The notes below the pieces were generated by a model. It did not search any database. It saw only the letters and a list, made by a program, of their open reading frames with translations, and was not told the origin of the DNA. From Mucilaginibacter sp. (lineage in GTDB: Bacteria; Bacteroidota; Bacteroidia; Sphingobacteriales; Sphingobacteriaceae), in the NCBI GenBank assembly GCA_028287895.1, contig JAQBOV010000002.1:1-52233 (forward strand): a stretch of 52,233 nt of DNA, given 5' to 3'. Below, piece by piece: positions 42,697 to 50,528 of the stretch (positions are counted from its first letter, which is position 1; each line of letters begins with the position of its first letter). A program made the translations under genes and the position numbers.

Positions 42697-45096
42697 ATGA
42701 AGATATCTTATAACTGGCTTAAACAATTTATTGATACCGATAAAACACCCGAACAAATTTCACAGATCTTAACCGGCATTGGTCTTGAGGTTGAGAGTCT
42801 TGAAAAAGTGCAGGCCATACCCGGTGGACTGGAGGGGCTGGTGATAGGCTATGTTAAAGAATGCCGCCAGCATCCCAACGCTGACAGGTTGAAGATTACC
42901 AGGGTAGATGCCGGTACCGGCACCGAACTGCAAATAGTTTGCGGTGCATCAAATGTAGGGCTTGGACAAAAAGTGGTGGTTGCTACCGTGGGAACAACCG
43001 TTTACCCAACTGGTGCTGAGCCTTTCAGGATCAATAAATCAAAAATACGCGGTGAGGAGTCCGAAGGGATGATCTGCGCCGAAGATGAGATCGGCCTGGG
43101 CGAATCGCACGAAGGTATTATGATACTGGATGCCAGTGCCCCAATAGGTGACCTGGCTAAAGATTATTTTAAACTGAACGATGATTACCTGTACGAGATC
43201 GGTTTGACACCTAACCGGGCCGATGCCGCCTCTCACCTGGGTACAGCCCGTGATATTGCCGCTTTTATAAAAACAACGATAAACAAGCCGGATGTTTCGG
43301 GATTCAAGGTAGATAATACCGACCGAAAAATCGAGGTAGTGGTTGAAAATGAAATCGCTTGCCCGCGGTACTCCAGTTTAACTATTACCGGCATCGAGGT
43401 AAAAGATTCACCGAAATGGTTAAAAGAAAAACTGGCTGTAATTGGCTTGCGCTCCATCAACAACATTGTAGATATAACCAATTATGTATTACACGGGTTG
43501 GGACAACCCCTGCATGCTTTTGATGCCGATGCGATAAAAGGCAATAAAGTGATTGTAAAAACCTGCCCGCAGGGGACGCCGTTTACAACGCTCGATGAAC
43601 TGGAACGCAAGCTTTCGGCTGATGACCTGATGATCTGTAATGCTCAGGAACCAATGTGTATAGCGGGCGTTTTTGGCGGCATAGGTTCAGGCATAAAAAG
43701 CTCGACAAAAAATGTATTCCTGGAGAGCGCTTATTTTAACCCGGTATGGGTGCGCAAAACATCCAAGAGGCATGGCTTAAAGACGGACGCCTCTTTCCGT
43801 TTTGAGCGCGGCACTGACCCGGATATTACGGTGTTTGCCCTGAAATATGCCGCCTTATTAATCAAAGAAGTAGCAGGCGGTACCATATCTTCTGAAATAT
43901 CTGACATATACCCAACTTCAATTAAGCCTTTTGATGTCGATCTCACCTATAAAAATATAGACAGGCTGATCGGAAAGGCGATCAGCCACGAGGAAATCAG
44001 ATCAATTATCCAGGCCCTCGATATACAGCTTGTTAACGAATCAGCCCAGGGTTTATCCTTAAAGGTACCACCTTACCGTGTGGATGTTACCCGCGAAGTA
44101 GACGTGATCGAAGAGATACTGCGCATATATGGCTACAATAATATCGAGATACCTGCCCAGATCAGGGCCTCATTAAATAATTCCATCAGGCCCGAAAAGG
44201 ATGATGTTCAAAACAGCATATCCGATCTGCTGACCGCCAATGGATTTAACGAGATATTGTCTAACTCGTTAACCAAATCATCCTATTCAAATGATTTAGA
44301 TCACGCAGTTAAAATACTGAACCCGCTAAGTAACGATTTGGATGTGATGCGTCAAAGCTTGTTATATTCAGGGTTGGAGGCTATAGCGTATAATCAAAAC
44401 CGAAGGAGTGCTGATCTGAAACTGTATGAGTTTGGCAAGGTTTACAGTGTAAAGGATGAGCAATATATCGAAGTACCGCGTTTTTCTATATTCCTTACCG
44501 GGGCTGACCGGGCTGAGCAATGGAACCAAAAACCGCATCCGGTTTCTTTTTTTATGATGAAGGCTGTTGTTGACGGCTTGCTGGAAAGATTGAATATCAA
44601 GGACCTGGTGGCAGAGGATGCCACTTGCAGCAAAATGGCCTTCGGTCTGCAATATATGCACGGCGGCAAGCAATTGGTTAAGTTTGGTTCAGTATCTGTG
44701 GCATCTTTGAAAAAGGTGGACCTTGATAAGGAAGTTTTTTATGCTGATTTTAATTTTGATATGGTACTGGCTGCCGTACGCAAGAATAAGATCGTATACC
44801 AGGAAGTTTCAAAGTTCCCGGCGGTAAGGCGCGACCTTTCCATGCTGGTTGATCAGCAGGTAACATTTGGACAGTTGAAACAGATCGCGCAAAAAACAGA
44901 GCGTAAGCTGTTGAAAGAAACCAATGTATTTGACGTTTACCAGGGAGACCGGCTGCCGGCAGGTAAAAAGTCTTATGCTTTAAGTTTTACTTTACAGGAT
45001 GAAGAAAAAACTTTGACAGATAAGGCGATAGATGCGATCATACAAAAATTAATTTATAACTTCGGTAAACAAGCAGGGGCGGAGATACGAAAGTAA
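42697..45096 (+). CDS. pheT: Phenylalanyl-tRNA synthetase beta chain
   Basis: It is the beta chain of the heterotetrameric enzyme. Domains run in order: an N-terminal tRNA-binding (EMAP-like) domain with HPNADRLKITRVDAG, the B3/B4 editing region with GLTPNRADAASHLG, then B5 with YRVDVTREVDVIEEILRIYG. The catalytic-like core and a C-terminal ferredoxin-fold anticodon-binding domain (FPAVRRDLSMLVDQQVTFG) follow. At 799 residues it is of normal length. pheS is not adjacent. It has its own promoter. Confidence 0.97.
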   Translation: MKISYNWLKQFIDTDKTPEQISQILTGIGLEVESLEKVQAIPGGLEGLVIGYVKECRQHPNADRLKITRVDAGTGTELQIVCGASNVGLGQKVVVATVGTTVYPTGAEPFRINKSKIRGEESEGMICAEDEIGLGESHEGIMILDASAPIGDLAKDYFKLNDDYLYEIGLTPNRADAASHLGTARDIAAFIKTTINKPDVSGFKVDNTDRKIEVVVENEIACPRYSSLTITGIEVKDSPKWLKEKLAVIGLRSINNIVDITNYVLHGLGQPLHAFDADAIKGNKVIVKTCPQGTPFTTLDELERKLSADDLMICNAQEPMCIAGVFGGIGSGIKSSTKNVFLESAYFNPVWVRKTSKRHGLKTDASFRFERGTDPDITVFALKYAALLIKEVAGGTISSEISDIYPTSIKPFDVDLTYKNIDRLIGKAISHEEIRSIIQALDIQLVNESAQGLSLKVPPYRVDVTREVDVIEEILRIYGYNNIEIPAQIRASLNNSIRPEKDDVQNSISDLLTANGFNEILSNSLTKSSYSNDLDHAVKILNPLSNDLDVMRQSLLYSGLEAIAYNQNRRSADLKLYEFGKVYSVKDEQYIEVPRFSIFLTGADRAEQWNQKPHPVSFFMMKAVVDGLLERLNIKDLVAEDATCSKMAFGLQYMHGGKQLVKFGSVSVASLKKVDLDKEVFYADFNFDMVLAAVRKNKIVYQEVSKFPAVRRDLSMLVDQQVTFGQLKQIAQKTERKLLKETNVFDVYQGDRLPAGKKSYALSFTLQDEEKTLTDKAIDAIIQKLIYNFGKQAGAEIRK

Positions 45097-45204
45097 TGAG
45101 TGAATTAGTGATTGAGCGAATCAGTGAATGCATCATTCCATCGCTCAATTTAATTAAATTAAAAATTTACCCATTCAATAAATCACGCAATCACTAATTA
45201 AAAA
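45093..45204. repeat. Intergenic inverted-arm element, type C (C2), after pheT
   Basis: An 11-bp perfect pair AATTAGTGATT (45103-45113) and AATCACTAATT (45189-45199) encloses a second pair ATTGAGCGA/TCGCTCAAT and AGTGAATG/CCATTCAAT words. The AGTGAAT word is shared with 6280-6317. It fills the pheT to coiled-coil gene gap. Confidence 0.6.
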
Positions 45205-45495
45205 ATGGCCTCAGTAGCTGAACAGTTAAATAAGGTTGTAGAAAAGACCGAGCGCTTAATTGAGCTTTGTTCGGCTTTGCAGGAGGAGAATGACCTGCTA
45301 AAGCTGGAGAACCAGTCGCTTTCCTCAGCCTTAACAGTCAGCAAAGACAAGACCATAGAATTGGATGAAAAGCTCCGGATTTTGAAGATGGCAAAATCAT
45401 TTTCAGAAACTAATGAAAAAAGTCTTGACATAAAGCAAAAAATTAACGAATTTGTGCAGGAAATAGATAAGTGTATTGTGTTACTGAAAAAGTAG
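45205..45495 (+). CDS. Small coiled-coil protein preceding zapA
   Basis: The 96-residue protein is almost entirely heptad-like helix: LNKVVEKTERLIELCSALQE, ENDLLKLENQSLSSALTVSK and INEFVQEIDKCIVLLKK. There is no membrane segment. It begins 21 bases before zapA and is co-transcribed with it. By position and shape it resembles a ZapB-like partner of the division ring, but I see no sequence proof of homology. Confidence 0.75.
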   Translation: MASVAEQLNKVVEKTERLIELCSALQEENDLLKLENQSLSSALTVSKDKTIELDEKLRILKMAKSFSETNEKSLDIKQKINEFVQEIDKCIVLLKK

Positions 45496-45516
45496 TGCAA
45501 ATAGTGAATAGCTCAA

Positions 45517-45807
45517 ATGGGAGAAATCTCCATAAAAATAAATATTGCTGACAGAGTTTACCCCTTAAAGGTGAACATGGAAGAAGAAGAAATAATACGC
45601 AGGGCGGCTAAACTGATCAACGACCGGATAAAAGAATATCAGGAAAATTATGCGGTCAGGGATAAACAAGATCTGCTTTCGATGTGTGTGCTGCATTACG
45701 CAACATCCTCATTAAAGGCAGAAAAGAAGGGCATGGTAGAGGATACCGATGTGGCGGACAAAGTTTATCAGTTAGATCATTTACTGTCCGAATTTTTTTC
45801 GAAGTAA
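45517..45807 (+). CDS. zapA: Cell division protein ZapA
   Basis: The 96-residue ZapA-type protein starts MGEISIKINIADRVYPLKVN and continues with EEIIRRAAKLINDRIKEYQ, the N-terminal strand-helix head. A C-terminal helix for dimer and tetramer formation follows. It crosslinks FtsZ filaments. It follows the coiled-coil gene, and a predicted 6S RNA lies just downstream, as 6S RNA does after zapA in enterobacteria. Confidence 0.9.
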   Translation: MGEISIKINIADRVYPLKVNMEEEEIIRRAAKLINDRIKEYQENYAVRDKQDLLSMCVLHYATSSLKAEKKGMVEDTDVADKVYQLDHLLSEFFSK

Positions 45808-45835
45808 TAACGTTCTTTACACATACAGAGCACAT

Positions 45836-45861
45836 TAAGATTTAACCGCAGTTAAATTTTA
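45836..45861 (+). other. Local hairpin competing with the 6S closing helix
   Basis: TAAGATTTAAC pairs with GTTAAATTTTA around a CGCA loop (11 bp with one G-U). It uses the same bases as the 5' half of the long closing helix, so the two folds exclude each other. Confidence 0.55.
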
Positions 45862-46007
45862 GGTTTCACTATTAAAAACTTAACGCTTCAATATCAGCGG
45901 ATCAAAAACGGTATACGTTACTTCATCGATTTAACGACATCCAGGTCCCAACATGTTACTTGAGGTTTTTCAATACATGACACTTAAAAATTAGTTGCGG
46001 TTTTTTT
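45844..46007 (+). ncRNA. ssrS: Probable 6S RNA between zapA and rny
   Basis: The two ends form a long helix. 45844-45868 pairs with 45978-46002 over 25 positions with only two mismatches and three G-U pairs (start AACCGCA with TGCGGTT). It is continued by 45870-45881 with 45963-45975 (TATTAAAAACTT with AGGTTTTTCAATA, one bulge). About 80 bases remain as an open bubble and apical part. The 3' end runs into TTTTTTT. A rod of about 160 bases with a central bubble next to zapA is the 6S RNA pattern. No clear promoter box is seen upstream, so the 5' end is uncertain. Confidence 0.6.
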
Positions 46008-46024
46008 ATTTATATAAACTTAAA

Positions 46025-47590
46025 ATGAACTCAGTATTATACATCATTATCGGGATATTGGCCGGGGTACCTACGGGTATAGTCGTTGGCCGTTATCTGC
46101 TGAAAAAACTTTTTAAAGACCAGGAAGTATCAGCCCAAAACAAAGTAAAAAAGATATTAAAGGATGCAGAAACCAATGCGGAAATCCTTAGAAAAGACAA
46201 ATTGCTGGAGGCAAAAGAGAAATTTTTGCAGATGAAGGCCGAGCATGAGCAGGAGATCAACGCAAAAAACAACGCCATCAATCAGCGCGAGAACGGTGTC
46301 AAACAAAAAGAGCAGTCCTTTAACCAGCGGCTTGAGAATATGAACCGTAAAGAATCCGAACTGGATAGTGTGCGCAAAAACCTGGAAAGGCAAACTGAAA
46401 TTGCTGTTAAAAAGCAGGAGGAGGTTGAGCATCTCAAGCAGCAGCATGTAGAGCAATTGGAAACCATAGCCGGCCTGTCAGCTGATGATGCCCGAAACCA
46501 GTTGGTTGATACCCTGCGCGAGGAAGCCCGCAGTAAAGCCATGATACAGATAAAGGATATTGTGGATGAAGCCAAGCTTACTGCAACGAAAGAGGCCAAG
46601 AAGATAGTGATCCAAACGATACAACGTACGGCCACTGAAAGCGCCATTGAGAACACGGTATCTATTTTCAATATTGAAAATGACGAAATAAAGGGCCGTA
46701 TCATCGGCCGCGAAGGAAGAAATATCCGTGCGCTGGAAGCAGCTACAGGGATTGAGATTATCGTGGATGATACACCGGAGGCGATCATCCTTTCAGGTTT
46801 TGACCCGGTAAGGCGCGAAATTGCTCGCCTGGCGATGCATCGCCTGGTGACAGATGGTCGTATACACCCTGCCCGCATTGAAGAAGTGGTTGCAAAAACC
46901 AAAAAGCAGATAGACGAGGAGATTGTAGAGATAGGCGAGCGTACGGTTATAGATCTGGGCATTCACGGATTGCATCCCGAATTGATCCGTATGGTTGGCC
47001 GTATGCGTTACCGCTCATCTTACGGGCAAAATCTTCTGCAGCACTCACGTGAGGTAGCCAACTTTTGCGCTACCATGGCTGCTGAACTGGGCTTAAATGT
47101 TAAACTTGCCAAACGTGCAGGTCTGCTGCATGACATTGGTAAAGTGCCTGATGATAATCCCGAACTGCCTCACGCTATTTTGGGTATGCAGCTTGCCGAA
47201 AAGTTTAAAGAACATCCCGAGGTTTGTAATGCCATAGGCGCTCACCATGACGAAATAGAAATGACATCGATGCTGTCGCCTATTATACAGGCTTGTGATG
47301 CCATATCAGGCGCCCGTCCCGGTGCACGCCGCGAAGTGGTTGAAAGCTATATTAAGCGTTTAAAAGAGCTGGAAGAACTGGCCTTATCTTATCCCGGTGT
47401 TGAAAAAACATTCGCCATACAGGCCGGCCGAGAATTACGCGTGGTAGTAGAAAGCGAAAAAATTACCGACGCACAGTCTGAAATATTAGCTGCCGATATA
47501 TCAAACCGTATCCAAACGGAAATGACCTACCCGGGCCAGATCAAGGTGACGGTGATCAGGGAAACCCGCTCGGTTGCATTTGCTAAATAA
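46025..47590 (+). CDS. rny: Ribonuclease Y
   Basis: This is a membrane-anchored endoribonuclease of mRNA decay. I start at ATG 46025 ([20 protein letters not shown], 521 residues). The upstream TTG at 45995 lies inside the predicted 6S RNA terminator. There is one N-terminal membrane helix, then a long coiled coil (about 30-190). A KH domain ([20 protein letters not shown]) and an HD phosphodiesterase domain ([27 protein letters not shown]) follow. A strong terminator follows the stop. Confidence 0.95.
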   Translation: MNSVLYIIIGILAGVPTGIVVGRYLLKKLFKDQEVSAQNKVKKILKDAETNAEILRKDKLLEAKEKFLQMKAEHEQEINAKNNAINQRENGVKQKEQSFNQRLENMNRKESELDSVRKNLERQTEIAVKKQEEVEHLKQQHVEQLETIAGLSADDARNQLVDTLREEARSKAMIQIKDIVDEAKLTATKEAKKIVIQTIQRTATESAIENTVSIFNIENDEIKGRIIGREGRNIRALEAATGIEIIVDDTPEAIILSGFDPVRREIARLAMHRLVTDGRIHPARIEEVVAKTKKQIDEEIVEIGERTVIDLGIHGLHPELIRMVGRMRYRSSYGQNLLQHSREVANFCATMAAELGLNVKLAKRAGLLHDIGKVPDDNPELPHAILGMQLAEKFKEHPEVCNAIGAHHDEIEMTSMLSPIIQACDAISGARPGARREVVESYIKRLKELEELALSYPGVEKTFAIQAGRELRVVVESEKITDAQSEILAADISNRIQTEMTYPGQIKVTVIRETRSVAFAK

Positions 47591-47605
47591 AAGCCTTACC
47601 CTAAA

Positions 47606-47640
47606 CCCCTCTCTGAAGGAGAGGGGCTTTTTTAATTTTT
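47606..47640 (+). terminator. Terminator after rny
   Basis: A perfect 8-bp GC-rich stem CCCCTCTC/GAGAGGGG with a 5-base loop is followed by CTTTTTTAATTTTT. It ends one base before the GTG start of the next gene. Confidence 0.88.
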
Positions 47641-47641
47641 C

Positions 47642-48178
47642 GTGGCAAAAAATCGAAATTCAAACCAAAGGAAATCTCCCGAAGCTGGCCAAAGGCGGCC
47701 GGTTGATATTTATTTTGCCAAATACGGTGAAAGTCATCAAAATCCCACCAATAAGTTAATACACTGGATATGCGTCCCGTTAATTGTATTCAGCTTATTT
47801 GGGCTCTTGTGGGCGGCACCTTTCCCACACCTTAAGTTTTTGGGTTCCTATAACGGTTATTTTAACTGGGCATCCTTTTTAATCGCCTTTAGTATCTATT
47901 ATTATTACAAGCTCTCGCCGGTGTTATCCTATTTTATGCTTTTGGTGCTGATGATTTTTAGCTTAGGGGTGATTGAACTGGCCGAATGGCAAAAGGCCGG
48001 TGGCCCGGCATTATGGCTGATTTGTCTGATTGTTTTTGTAACGTCGTGGGCGGGCCAGTTTATCGGGCACAAAATAGAAGGCAAAAAGCCATCATTTTTG
48101 GATGATCTGAAGTTTTTGCTGATCGGTCCGGTATGGCTGCTGCACTTTATTCTCAAAAAGTTTTCGATCAGGTATTGA
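47642..48178 (+). CDS. DUF962/Mpo1-like membrane protein
   Basis: The 178-residue protein has the Mpo1 family motif FAKYGESHQNPTNKLIHWIC (conserved His and Asn, then Pro) and SWAGQFIGHKIEGKKPSFLD, with about four to five membrane segments. Yeast Mpo1 is a dioxygenase of 2-hydroxy fatty acids, and the bacterial role is not established. The GTG start at 47642 directly follows the rny terminator T-run, leaving no room for a leader. The first 20 residues (MAKNRNSNQRKSPEAGQRRP) are low-complexity, so the true start is uncertain, although the family domain begins only at residue 21. Confidence 0.8.
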   Translation: MAKNRNSNQRKSPEAGQRRPVDIYFAKYGESHQNPTNKLIHWICVPLIVFSLFGLLWAAPFPHLKFLGSYNGYFNWASFLIAFSIYYYYKLSPVLSYFMLLVLMIFSLGVIELAEWQKAGGPALWLICLIVFVTSWAGQFIGHKIEGKKPSFLDDLKFLLIGPVWLLHFILKKFSIRY

Positions 48179-48190
48179 AGCGGTGATAGG

Positions 48191-48832
48191 TTAAACCCTG
48201 GTCAGGATAATGATCTCTATCGCATCCGTCACATTTTTACATTTATTGGCTGATGCTTCGAGCGAATACAGGATATCCCGGTGCTTGATCAGGGTAATAG
48301 CGTCTTTTTCACCAGCAAACAACTCGGCCAAAGCTTGATAATAGATCAGATCGGTTTGGTGTTCATGATCCCTTATCAGCCGGCATGAGGCAAGCATAGC
48401 TTCCGTATCTCTTATCTTATCCAATGCATTGAGCAATTTTTGTATCTCCATACACGACAGCTGAATATGCCCAGCCATTTCAGCTATTGCCGGTATGAAT
48501 ATTTCGATGTCATACAGGTTCATTCTTCCGGCGGCCTCATGTATATTGTCTGCCACATCGTCAATGGCCGATACCAGTATGTGAATGTCCTTACGGTTAA
48601 GGGGGGTAAAAAAAACCTTATCCAACCCAAGATAGACCTTGTGGGTAATATCGTCGCCTGTTTCTTCCAGCGTATTGATTTGCCGGTATAAGGGTTCACG
48701 TTCCTGAGCCGATGCGGTATTCACTACCGCTGAAAGCAATTCCGCCATTTCCACGATGTTTTTACCTGCCTGGTTAAATAGCCCGTAAAATAAAGCACGG
48801 TGGGAAAAAAAATCAAAAAACAGCTTGCGCAT
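48191..48832 (-). CDS. DUF47 (PhoU-like) family protein
   Basis: The 213-residue all-helical protein is related to PhoU: NTASAQEREPLYRQINTLEE, TGDDITHKVYLGLDKVFFTP, then DIHILVSAIDDVADNIHEAA with the acidic metal-binding cluster. DUF47 proteins usually accompany Pit-type phosphate permeases. None is in the window, but the divergent neighbours are a porin, pstS and pstC. A role in phosphate uptake control is likely. Its upstream region has two TGTTAA pairs at 11-bp spacing. Confidence 0.88.
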   Translation of the reverse strand: MRKLFFDFFSHRALFYGLFNQAGKNIVEMAELLSAVVNTASAQEREPLYRQINTLEETGDDITHKVYLGLDKVFFTPLNRKDIHILVSAIDDVADNIHEAAGRMNLYDIEIFIPAIAEMAGHIQLSCMEIQKLLNALDKIRDTEAMLASCRLIRDHEHQTDLIYYQALAELFAGEKDAITLIKHRDILYSLEASANKCKNVTDAIEIIILTRV

Positions 48833-48868
48833 ACTATCAAATTCAAAAATCTAAAAGTACGCGCGGTA

Positions 48869-48886
48869 TGTTAAGGCATTATTAAA
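48869..48886. promoter_or_regulatory. Candidate Pho box 1
   Basis: TGTTAAG-GCAT-TATTAAA: two 7-base words with a 4-base spacer, so an 11-bp period. It is 37-54 bases upstream of the DUF47 start. Confidence 0.35.
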
Positions 48887-48900
48887 TAGAAACGGCTGGA

Positions 48901-48918
48901 TGTTAAGGAATTGTTATT
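48901..48918. promoter_or_regulatory. Candidate Pho box 2
   Basis: TGTTAAG-GAAT-TGTTATT has the same 7+4+7 layout and a better match between the two words than box 1. It is 69-86 bases upstream of the DUF47 start. Confidence 0.4.
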
Positions 48919-49057
48919 TTATCGGAAAATGCTAATATTCTTAGTGAATGCTTGATTGTTAGCTCTTTATATTCAATATAACTCATGATTCAAATGATTT
49001 AATTCGTCACCGTATGTTTCCGCAGGTTGAAATTAATGTTGGCATAATATTACTAAA

Positions 49058-49086
49058 CGTTAATCATCTGTTAACATTAACGTAAT
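49058..49086. promoter_or_regulatory. Candidate Pho box 3, at the porin promoter
   Basis: CGTTAAT-CATC-TGTTAAC-ATTA-ACGTAAT: three words at 11-bp period. It ends 10 bases before the CACTTTTG -7-like box at 49097, so it covers the -33 position. The segment also holds an ACGTTAA/TTAACGT inverted pair. Confidence 0.45.
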
Positions 49087-49133
49087 GTTGACTCTGCACT
49101 TTTGAACCGAAATTTAATTAACCTCACCCAGAC

Positions 49134-50495
49134 ATGGAAAAAATGTTTACCAAACTTGCCGGATCAATATTATTATTGGCCCTGCTATTAATTGGCTTTA
49201 ACAGCGAAGCACAAACAACTGCTGGCGCAACTTATGCAAGCACTGATGTAAAATCAGATAAGAAATCTGACCAGGCAACTACCGAAACAAAAGCTGCTGC
49301 CAAACCTGCAGAAGACACTACATGGAAACCGCAAAGAAGATTATGGGGTTACACATTCGGTGATTTTTACTATGACGCACATGCCGATGCAACGAACAGG
49401 GGACCCGAAACAAACTACAATGGTGTTCCCAAATACAGGAATGCATTCCAGTTCCGTCGAATTTATTTGGGCTATGATTATGAAATAACTAAAAAGTTTA
49501 AAGCTGAGTTTTTACTCGCTTCTGAGCCAAGTGCCAATACCGGTGTTAACGGAACCACCGCTATACCAAACGGTGATAACCTGGTTGATAACAAAATGGC
49601 TTTTTTTATCAAAAATATCAATTTAAGATACCGGGATCTTTGGAAAGGAACAGATTTTGTTATCGGCGAAATGGCGACTCCGGGCTTTGCAATGAATGAA
49701 CCCGGCACCAATGGCCCAACATCATTGTCCGAAACAGTATGGGGAAACCGTTTTATTGAAAAAACGGTTGCTGACTTCCATAAGACCAACTCGTACGATG
49801 TTGGTGCAGCATTGGAAGGAACATTTGACCCTTCTACCAAAAACTTCGGCTATGTGCTAATGGTTGGCGACAATAGCCAGTCCAGCTTATTATCTGCTGC
49901 CAATGCCAGTACAGGTTTCTATAAAATAGTCTATGGTGATATCTGGGGTAAATTCCTGGACAAGCATTTACTGGTTGATATCTATGGTGACTTTGTAAGA
50001 ACTGGTTCTGCTACTGCGACAATCGGTGGTCAATCACACAGTATGTTAAAGGGTTTTGTAGCTTATACCTCATCAAAACTATCGGTAGGTGTTGAAGCAT
50101 ATACCCAAAAGCTTACCAATGGTGTAGGTAATACGACTACCGCAGCTCCTGAGAATGCTACTGCACAGGCTTTATCGGTTTGGGTGAAAGGGCCCATCGT
50201 TAAAGATAAGTTAAGTTTCTTTGCACGGTATGATGGCTATAACCCGGACAATAATTACAAGACTGCCGATGCTTACACGGCAACTTCCGGAATTTTTTCT
50301 AATTACACTCCTGTTTACAAAGAAAGATTCTACACCGCTGGTGTGGATTTCACACCTGCCAAAAATGTACACTTTTCACCGAACGTTTGGCTGGTTGATT
50401 ACAAGGACCAGAGAAACGCAAGTGTTACCGGCCGTGTAGCTGATGACCACACCTTAGTATACAGGTTAACATTCTACTTTGTATTCGGTAAATAA
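49134..50495 (+). CDS. Outer-membrane porin, probably phosphate-responsive
   Basis: The 453 residues have a signal peptide (LAGSILLLALLLIGFNSEAQ) and a Lys/Thr/Ala-rich linker. A barrel follows (FRRIYLGYDYEITKKFKAEF, NINLRYRDLWKGTDFVIGEM, LVYRLTFYFVFGK at the end, with an aromatic near the terminus). This resembles OprO/OprP-like phosphate-selective porins in general form, but I cannot confirm the family. pstS follows after 33 bases and Pho-box-like repeats lie upstream, which supports a phosphate role. Confidence 0.8.
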   Translation: MEKMFTKLAGSILLLALLLIGFNSEAQTTAGATYASTDVKSDKKSDQATTETKAAAKPAEDTTWKPQRRLWGYTFGDFYYDAHADATNRGPETNYNGVPKYRNAFQFRRIYLGYDYEITKKFKAEFLLASEPSANTGVNGTTAIPNGDNLVDNKMAFFIKNINLRYRDLWKGTDFVIGEMATPGFAMNEPGTNGPTSLSETVWGNRFIEKTVADFHKTNSYDVGAALEGTFDPSTKNFGYVLMVGDNSQSSLLSAANASTGFYKIVYGDIWGKFLDKHLLVDIYGDFVRTGSATATIGGQSHSMLKGFVAYTSSKLSVGVEAYTQKLTNGVGNTTTAAPENATAQALSVWVKGPIVKDKLSFFARYDGYNPDNNYKTADAYTATSGIFSNYTPVYKERFYTAGVDFTPAKNVHFSPNVWLVDYKDQRNASVTGRVADDHTLVYRLTFYFVFGK

Positions 50496-50528
50496 CAAAC
50501 AACAATCAAACAATAAATAAATCAAACC

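Larger units (their letters stand above)
48833..49133. other. 301-base divergent control region, DUF47/porin
   Basis: AT-rich, with three arrays of TGTTAA-type words repeated every 11 bp (48869-48886, 48901-48918, 49058-49086) and a CACTTTTG near-consensus -7 box at 49097-49104 for the porin. I see no ORF. Confidence 0.55.

Noticed and set aside
45995..46024. TTG start of rny ten codons upstream
   Set aside because: It lies in the T-run and closing helix of the 6S RNA candidate. The ATG at 46025 starts the expected membrane helix.
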